From Straminergon stramineum (taxonomy: Eukaryota > Streptophyta > Bryopsida > Hypnales > Calliergonaceae): 64,000 nt of DNA. The notes beneath the pieces were generated by a model, which was not told where the DNA came from, searched no databases, and saw only the letters and a list, made by a program, of their open reading frames with translations. The position numbers were made by a program, and so were the translations under genes. The stretch is from positions 21,576,001 through 21,640,000 of the forward strand of contig OY987267.1 in assembly GCA_963920665.1 (NCBI GenBank), in the 5' to 3' direction. Below are positions 56,540-64,000 of the stretch, in pieces (the first letter of the stretch is position 1; the number at the start of each line of letters is the position of its first letter).

Positions 56540-59500
56540 GGAGTAGCGCTCTTCTTCAACTTCAATTTTTACCTCCATTTGGTTTTGGTTAAAGGTTTTA
56601 GCTAATTCAAGTATTTTGTATTCCATTTATGTGTTAAGAATTGAAAGTTAGAAAGATAGAAGTAGTTTACCTTTTAGTTTTGACCTTTGGGGTTCTTTGG
56701 CCTTGAAAGATAAATAGGGATTTACCTTTTGGTGTTTCTTTTGGGTCAATGGGTGTTTAGAGGCCCATGTGATGTGTATATGGGTTGATTCCACCTATTT
56801 CAGGGGAAAAAGGTAGGAAGGCATCTTTTCTTTCTTTCTAGTGTGTGTGAGTTTTGGTGTATGTACTTTGTTTTTTAGACCAAGAATTTGAGAGGTCATA
56901 TCTTTTGATGTACAAGGAATTTTAGAATGAAAATTTGGGTTTATGATCCTCTTTTCATTTTTATTTCAAAAAGACCTTTCTTGAATGATTTGAAGTTGGG
57001 AGCAAAAAGTTATAAGCATGTGAGTGGAAGAAGGTCTACTGCCTCATGACAAAGAAGAGCGGAGATTCGAGTGGCCACCCAAGTTTTTGTTTTTTGCTTA
57101 TCTCTTTGAAATTTTGGTGCTATAGAGAAGTTTTTGTTATCTTTCCAAAGACTCATCACTTGAAGAATTTGGAGTTTTGTGGAATAAGATATGGGTGTTT
57201 GAATAGAAAAGGGTCTACTGCCCTTATTGTTTGAAACCCGAGACTTTGCAAGGCTATAGATTTTGTTTTGAGAATCACTTGTAAGTGAAAATTTTAGTGA
57301 AGGTAGGAGAACTTGTTAGCTTTCTGAAAAGCTATCAATCTCTTAATTTGAAAAAAAATTGCAAAAGTTATAGGTGATGAAGCAAAGGAAAGTTTGTTGC
57401 CTTCTCTTTTTGAGTAGAATGTAGTTAATTTGGGTTTACATTTGTATTTTATTTAAAGACTTGAAGACTTGAAGACATAAAGATTGAAAACTTGAAGATA
57501 TGAAGACTCTTGTGTGGTGGCTTGTGGCTTTTGGCTTGTTATTCCTAGCCAATTTTGGAGGCTTGTTGTCTTTCTATTGTTTTTCTTAGCTGGTTTTGGA
57601 GGCTTGTTGTTTTCATTTCTGCATTGTAAACGTTGTTGCAGGTTATGTGGGTATCCAATAATAACCCCATTTTGTGTTTGTGGCGACAAAGTGGGATTGA
57701 TCACCCACAAGGTCGTTATTTTTGTTGTTCCCATTAGTGAGGCACAATTGCTGGTCACAATGGGTTTGAAGTTTAGGAGCCAATCTTTCGGACAACTTAG
57801 CTCATGGACTAGCTATCCCGTTTTACCCGTCCGAAGCCTATGGTTTCTTATCAGCTACCCTAACCTTTACACCTATTTAGAGTCATTTCAAGATAAGCCA
57901 ACAAAGTTCATCTTGAAGCTTCAAAGACTTGAAGACTAGAAGACTAGAGGACTTGACTTCCTAGCAAACTATTCTCGGTCATAGCCAGATACTCTGCGTA
58001 TTCCCAAAGCGTTCTCCTCTCTATATAACAATAGGCTAGCTGACTATTTGGCTAGGTTGACTGGCCATTTGGCTAGTTTGGCTTGGCAAGTTGTTTTGGT
58101 TTTCTTATCTTTGGTTATGGGCCTTTTTCCAATCCTTTGACAATTGTGGTAGCCAATTTTTGGAATTCAAGTCCTAATTAGGGGATTTAATTCCACACCC
58201 ACATGTCCTTTTGGGGACCCTTTTAATCAAAAACCAAATAGAAATTTTGACCAAGAGCAAAGCTTTGCTTCATAGGGGGTTAGCCCCAAATTTTAGAGAC
58301 TAAGAGTTAGTCCTAGGTTCAAAGCTTCATCATATGGGGAGTTTTAAGCTCCGATTCGAACAACAACAAAATAGTGACAATAATTAAGAACACATTAGAA
58401 AATGTGCCTTAGGGGCGATAGCTTTGCCATATGGTGGATTAGTATCAATTCATAAGACACAAAGAACGAGTAGTTAGTTAGAACTTGAAGTTCCGTTTAA
58501 TATGAATAACAAACAATAGCAATGATTAGTTTGTAGGGCTTTGGAGGATTGCAACAAACATTACCTCCCAAATGACTCGATGACTCATAGTTGAACCAGT
58601 ATTTCTCCACATCAAGGCTTTAGGGGAGATTTTCAACACAAAATGTGTGAAATCCTCACCAAAAAAGCTCAATAGGAAATTCAAACTTAAAACACAAAGA
58701 TGTTAGTAAATTACTTAAAAAACTTCTGCAATAGTTTAACCGTTTCAAAGGGACCCCCACATCCTTTGAAAGAGCTTTGAAAACATGAACAAAGGGAGCT
58801 AAGTGCTCCAAAACAAGTTCAAAAGCAAGTGCTTTGGTCTAAATGACCAAAAATCCAACAATGCCAACAAGTTTGGTGGAAGCAAAATGCAACAAAGAAA
58901 AAGAGGTTCTTCAAAATGAAGAAAAGGGGGTGAAAAGTGAGAGGAGGGGAGGCCTTCTATACATTTCCAAGGCCTCCTCCCCCCTCAAGTTACCTAACAA
59001 CTACTCCTAGGAAAAACCTCCAAATTAACTTTGAAATTTCTACCCTACTGTTGTGACCGCTCTAACTTTTGGAGAAATGCTTTAAACACCAAACGGATTG
59101 AGCCATTGTCTTTAGAAGACCCAAATTACTCTTGGTTATTATCCACCCCCTACTCCTGGCCCATTTCGCAAGCAAAAGATAGTGTTTTGAAAAGCAATGA
59201 AAAAAGTCAAAAACTCAAAACTTGGAGTTTAACTTTTCTCAAAGTTTTGACTAGCCATGGTTGTTTCAAAGGCTTAAAAAAGTAAGAAAAGAGTCCAAGT
59301 TGACTTCAATCGGATGTCATACCCTTTGGATATGCCGGTCAACTCATCGAGAATTTTAGAATTCCGTTAAAAATTATAGTCACCTCTGGTCTCGTACTTA
59401 TCAATGTTGGAACATCTTGAAATTTGGCAGGATGCTTATTTATGCTAAAATACACTATCCTAATTTTTAGTGGGATTTTACAACTACCTTGGTAATTTCT

Positions 59501-60220
59501 ATGAATTTTTAAATGCTGGTAAATGCAATTGACTTCCCATGGAGTCATCTTTTGCAATCCAAAAAATTATGAAACTTTTTGGGTAGGTTCTAGGAAGCTT
59601 TCCAATGACAAGTGCAAAATTTGATATCTATGTCGCACTTTATGGTAAAGGTATCAAAATATCACATGTCGAATTAATTCCTCCATAGAGGAATCATTCC
59701 TGTACTAGAGAATCTTCACAAACCAAGTTCGTTGTTGTGTTCCTAACATGTTTTTAAGCTAAAAACAACTCTCTACATCCATCGGTTGTGTAATCATTGA
59801 ACTTGTGGATTTACCTACAAAGAGTAAAAGTAACTTTTCTAATTCTTCACAAATTGGATGGTGATCTCTATGTGGGTTACCTATGTGTTTTTCTAGGACC
59901 TAGGGAACCAATAACCACCTTTACCCTCTCACTTCTACAATCTAACCCTCTATCACCATTTCCCAGAGATTTGACCCATCGTAACCCAAATTAGGTGTTT
60001 TTACCTATTTTTACCAATAAGGCTTAAACTACTCCAAAACCCTAATTGCTATGCTAAACACTTAATTTGGACACTAGAACTTACAAAGGCAAGTGTTTAA
60101 GGCACTTCCCATACTTTTAGGACTAACACAACACATTCATAGGGACTTCTATCAAACATGTTGTAAATACTCTTTTTCAATCTTTTCGACTACAAATGAT
60201 ACTAAATGTGAGCAAAAGTG
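56540..60220. other. Intergenic DNA with short local duplications
   Basis: acttgaag words cluster near 57460-57510 and recur near 57917-57955. A ggttttggaggcttgttgt block is duplicated near 57553 and 57592. A gactatttggctaggtt-type duplication lies near 58040-58075. The 141-codon ORF at 57514-57939 spans these duplications and is unrecognised. No gene is claimed. Confidence 0.4.
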
Positions 60221-60245
60221 AAAAAAAAAAAAAAAAAAAAAAAAA
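60221..60245 (+). repeat. Poly-A tract (25 A)
   Basis: A homopolymer directly precedes the LINE coding relic. It may be the tail of a previous retroposed sequence or a local expansion. Confidence 0.7.
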
Positions 60246-62216
60246 TCCAAGGCCTAAGTGCCAACTATGGGCTCACATCTCTTAGCTCAAGTGAGGTTGA
60301 TGATTTTTTGCTTGATAGGATCCAAAAGAAGCTAGCTTTTTGGTGTATTGCCAAAATTAATACCATGGATCAAGTCATTATTATTAACCATGTGTTATTA
60401 TCTTTGTTGTTCTTCTTCATAGCTATTTGGATAGGTGCACAAGATGGAATGACAAAATGCAAAAGTGTAGTGCAAAATTTCATGTGGTTTAGATCTTTGT
60501 ACTGTTCTTAGGCAAAGGTGGTGTGGCTACAATATTGCCAAAGTAAGGACAAAGGGGGATTGGTTTTAATCAATCCATTGATGCTCTGGCAACCTTAATG
60601 GCAAAGTAGATTATGAATGCTTGTGAGCCCAACCCATACAACTTGCACACATTACCTTAGTTAAAGCAAGCAAGTTTTTAACCTTATAGTCATGGAAGAT
60701 GGAATCCCAATATGGAATTTTTTACAATTAGTTGTTTCCAAGACAAACATGGTTCAAAATTTTTGAATTGGGCATGTAATGCTTGGTGGAAATTGGTTAG
60801 CAATGTGGTACGGGTCCCTACTACTCTCCCTCAAGAATTACTCTCCAAGCCCTTTTGGTGGTACAATCTTTCTAGCAAGTAGGTCCAAGCTTTGTGAGGT
60901 CTTGTGTTGCCTAGTTATACAAGGCTAGTTTTTGAAACATGAAAGATGCTTGGACTGATAGCCGTTTCCTCAACCCTGGGGAAACAACAATTTACTTTGG
61001 GTTGTAGGTGGATGAATCAAGGGCTTGGGAGGCAACAACAAACTCATTGCATTGAATCTACAAGTCGTTGTTGACCTCAACCTTCTTTAGCCAACTGCGA
61101 GTAAATGAGTAGGATGTTTCGCAGCTGGCCCCAACTTCAAGTTGATTTTCATTCTCCAAATTCGCCTTAGGATTGGAGTTGTAATAGGTGGGCCAACCCA
61201 TTTTTGGATCTTCCCTTCGTTGGAATGAAAACTTATTTTGAAGCCTAGGCAGTCTTCAACAACTTAGTAAGATGATGTCCGAATAATGCTCTCATGGTCG
61301 TGAATAGTGAACACCTCCCAAGTGAAGGCAACTTTCATATATAGAGTCCATGTGATTTGCATCAAATGCAATTGAAAGAAAGCAGAGACCCCACTTTATC
61401 ATGGTAGGGTAGATCAACTCAATTGGGACCCAAAGAAGCTAAATTGGCTAGGTCAAAATACTCCTATTCCTTTCATAGCATATAGCACCCAACTCAAGTA
61501 AGATCTTGTAAGGGCCAAACATATGGTCTCCAATGTCCTTGAGTACATATGGCAAGGGATCTTCCAATTTCTCATTGTCTTAGATGGAAAACAGTTTGGT
61601 CCAAAGCAAGCACCACAAAACGAGGGTTATTTGACTTGTTTGGCTTCGAGTAGTGTCGGTTAATGCATGGGGAGCACACATTCCCCTTGCCTATCGACAC
61701 TAGCTACCCAATCTATACCCTTACATCGTATGAATTAGTACCTCATCATTTCTCAGAGTGTACGTCGGTACAATGGGCATGGCAATGGGGCATTCATATC
61801 ATGAATATTATCATTACTAATGAGGAGGCCTAAGGAACATGGTAGCCTCTCCCTTGTGAACAAGGCATTTTCTCAGATAGCATTCCACGGAAATTCGATG
61901 TGGCTAGCGGGATCTAGTTTGTACTTCATTTGGTCATTCTTTGGATGTTGTGGATAGAGCGCAATGATGTCTGGTGGGGCTCAGCTAAACTTATGCAACA
62001 CATTTGGCTGGGCTTATTGGACTACCAGCCGGTGGAGTGGGAGGCGGTGTGCAGGAGTCGTACGAGGCATACTGAGCATTGGAAGGCCACCCCCACCCAA
62101 GGTCGTTTTGCAATGAAATGGGTCTGTAATGACTTGTTTTTCGTGATGATCGACATCGGCAAGAGGTGGGCACTCTCTGGCCCAAGGGCCAAGGTTGTTT
62201 TCAAACCATCTTAGGA
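60246..62216 (+). mobile_element. LINE (non-LTR retrotransposon) 3' half, decayed
   Basis: At about 60270-60480 the translation reads LLDRIQKKLAFWCIAKINTM, then QVIIINHVLLS and VQNFMWF, which is the region after the reverse transcriptase fingers in plant LINE ORF2 proteins. Next, KVVWLQYCQSKDKGGLVLIN (about 60515-60575) matches the following conserved segment. At 61930-62216 VILWMLWIERNDVWW is the typical LW..W..RN...W end of ORF2. Many stops and frameshifts separate these blocks. An A-rich tail (aaaaataaaataaataaat) lies at 62355-62373. The endonuclease and the polymerase catalytic core are missing, so this is a 5'-truncated dead copy. Confidence 0.75.
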
Positions 62217-62373
62217 AACCTGCGCTTGGCCAACGTGTGTTGTTGTGTTGCTTGCCTGGTATTTTAGTTTTCCTTGCCCTCCCGGGCCGCATGCGGCTAG
62301 GCAAACTTGTTGGCTTTTTTTTTTCTTGCAGTAAAGGGAACCTTTTCTTGTGTCAAAAATAAAATAAATAAAT

Positions 62374-63765
62374 GAAAACGAAAATCCAGTACTGTCCCTG
62401 TCTTCGCTCATGGATTGGAGATCCTCTTAGCAAACTGTGGACCGGGACTTGCACAACTATTTGTCCAGTTGTTATTAATTGTAAAAGCAGTGCTGACAAT
62501 TTCTTCCAAGGCACATACTCCTTTCCCAGTGATTTCATCACTGACCACTTTGAAATTTCTTCCTAGGCGCAGAATCTTTTCCCAGTGCTTGTGCTACTGA
62601 CCGGCCACTTTGAAAATTTCTTACAGTTCACAGACTCTTTTCAAAGGATACTCTAGTTAGATCAAAGATTCATAGCCTGCTCTTAATTGAATTTGGCACT
62701 GTTGTAGGCGACCATGCGATGCCTTCATTAATGTCTCTGCAGAGAGGTCACACGTCCCAAAATCTTATAGATATATTGGGAATTGCGTACTACACGTGGC
62801 TGAGGAATCAATCAAACCACGAACAATATTGCAGTCTTTGTGTAAGTTTCACTACAAATGCATAACTTACTCCCACGAATGGATTGCTCTAATCAATTGC
62901 ATGATACTGCATAGAACTCTATGTATAAGTTATTTCTAGCAATTTTTATTTCTGATATTATTCTGCACTGTCGTAGAACATATATTAGATCAGAGACGTC
63001 CCTTCTGTGTCACTAAGTCTGAGACTTCATATTCTGCTTGGCGAGTATAAGCTCGCATCAAACTTGTTTAGGAATTGTCCACACAATATGCAGTGTAAGG
63101 AAAACGAAATGGCAGAAGAGAAAAAAGAAATGGAACAGGAAATATAGAACATAAATTGTCTTGTACTTTACATCTAGATCGTCTGCATCATACACATCTC
63201 CAAAAATGTAGCCCATCATGGTCTGGTGTTTTCAACCATCCATAGGATCAAACAGTTCCGAAATTTTCATGTACACTTGATTCTATTGTTCAAAACCAAC
63301 CCTACCACTGCTCATAAGGGGTGTCAGAGAGCAAGCTTTCGACTCCGCCATAACACACGATTCTCAGACTCTACGCCATGCCTGAAACGGAAAGAAATAC
63401 TTAAATTTCACACAAGAAATCGAGAGCTCTGACACCCCTGTGTAATACAACTACCTCCGAGAAATTCAGAAAAATGAAACTGCCTAGACTACTGATAGTC
63501 ACCTCATGGCTTCGGCACACCGAAGACAGAGCCACTGGGAGTCATAAATATTGTACATACACGATTCGATCAGCTTGTCCTAAGAATGAGCGAGACAATC
63601 ACTCACTCTTGACCTAATCTTGATACGATGAGCGAAAGATTGTTCACCACGATGTGACAGTGAAGAGACGAGGCGTACAAAGTTCTCATGTCTCTCTCAC
63701 TGCCCTGTGTGCTTTGAAGTGGTAACTGAACAAATAGACCCTCCTCAATGTTGAAATTTCTCTCT
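62374..63765. other. Intergenic DNA and probable 3' UTR of the right-edge gene
   Basis: From about 62380 the composition is less AT-rich. A short duplication (tttcccagtg...ctgaccactttgaaattt) occurs near 62523 and 62578. The part nearest 63765 should be the 3' UTR of the minus-strand gene that ends there. No poly(A) signal could be fixed. Confidence 0.4.
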
Positions 63766-64000
63766 TCAGTCAAGAAATCCACTGACAAGGTCAAGCACGA
63801 CCTCCTCCACCATCACCTGCCAAACCATGCCCTCAATCTCGGCGCCAATTTCCGAAACATCTTCACTAAACTCGGTCCACTTCCCTTCCTTGCTGCTCAT
63901 ATCCAGATCAATCAAGGTATCAATAGCATGAGACGCCAGCTCCCGCCACCCGTTGATCTTCTCATGCACCTCCTCCACGACCTTCTGGCGCACAGCCCGG
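63766..64000 (-). CDS. C-terminal end of a probable DUF4378/TRM-type protein (partial, runs off the window)
   Basis: The frame is open to the window edge and gives about 77 residues before a TGA at 63768-63766. It contains KVVEEVHEKINGWRELASHA, then DLDMSSKEGKWTEFSEDVSE and EIEGMVWQVMVEEVVLDLV. A W..F..E...IG..IE..V...LV.E.V.DL tail is what I know from the C-terminal DUF4378 region of plant TRM (TON1 recruiting motif)/LONGIFOLIA-like proteins, which act at cortical microtubules. The start lies outside the window. The family call rests on this short tail only. The gene looks intact and its composition differs from the surrounding repeats. Confidence 0.5.
   Translation of the reverse strand, partial: RAVRQKVVEEVHEKINGWRELASHAIDTLIDLDMSSKEGKWTEFSEDVSEIGAEIEGMVWQVMVEEVVLDLVSGFLD

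Noticed and set aside
57514..57939. 141-codon ORF with a hydrophobic start
   Set aside because: It spans local direct duplications, and its Cys/Phe-rich sequence looks like translated repeat DNA.
60218..60250. Lysine-rich N-terminus read from the poly-A tract
   Set aside because: The lysines are the translation of a homopolymer next to a LINE relic, not a protein domain.

Overview
The window reads as nuclear DNA of a land plant. It is AT-rich, very gene-poor and packed with decayed plant-type transposons: a Ty3/Gypsy element, a LINE, CACTA-like foldbacks and many MITEs. The F-box gene has the N-terminal layout common in the large F-box families of seedless plants, so a bryophyte or similar lineage is my best guess. 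The sequence does not prove this. I saw no tRNA, rRNA or CRISPR array.

Layout. 1-5159: AT-rich DNA with two foldbacks and a 953-bp element flanked by TTAA. 5160-11654: a complete but dead Gypsy retrotransposon with two 299-bp LTRs, a primer binding site, a polypurine tract, gag-pol, and an additional RNase H-like domain in an ORF upstream of gag. 11655-34200: almost entirely small repeats, including further TTAA-flanked elements, MITEs with TA duplications, CACTA-ended hairpins and dispersed repeats. One MITE at 18021-18972 carries two younger insertions. 34200-39640: sequence of more balanced composition with a minisatellite and no recognisable gene. 39640-45000: more MITEs and one possible plastid-targeting exon. 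46222-49140: an F-box gene on the minus strand, interrupted by one in-frame TGA, with a possible 5' UTR intron. 49226-52050: MITEs beside a fossil piggyBac-type transposase on the minus strand. 52050-62380: repeats, an unidentified coding remnant and a decayed LINE 3' half. 63766-64000: the C-terminal end of a gene that runs off the window, probably a DUF4378/TRM-type protein.

Main observation. At least eight elements have both ends of the form TTAA-CCCYTARA with no other target duplication, and a paralogous empty site carries a single TTAA. TTAA-specific insertion with ends beginning CCC is the signature of piggyBac transposons. The same window holds a piggyBac transposase (DDE_Tnp_1_7) relic. 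Together they suggest a past piggyBac system, with an autonomous source and several non-autonomous subfamilies, in a plant genome.

Only two loci look like ordinary host genes: the F-box locus, possibly a pseudogene, and the partial gene at the right edge. Nothing suggests an operon or other co-operating gene set. The shared story is transposon accumulation followed by decay dominated by transitions.
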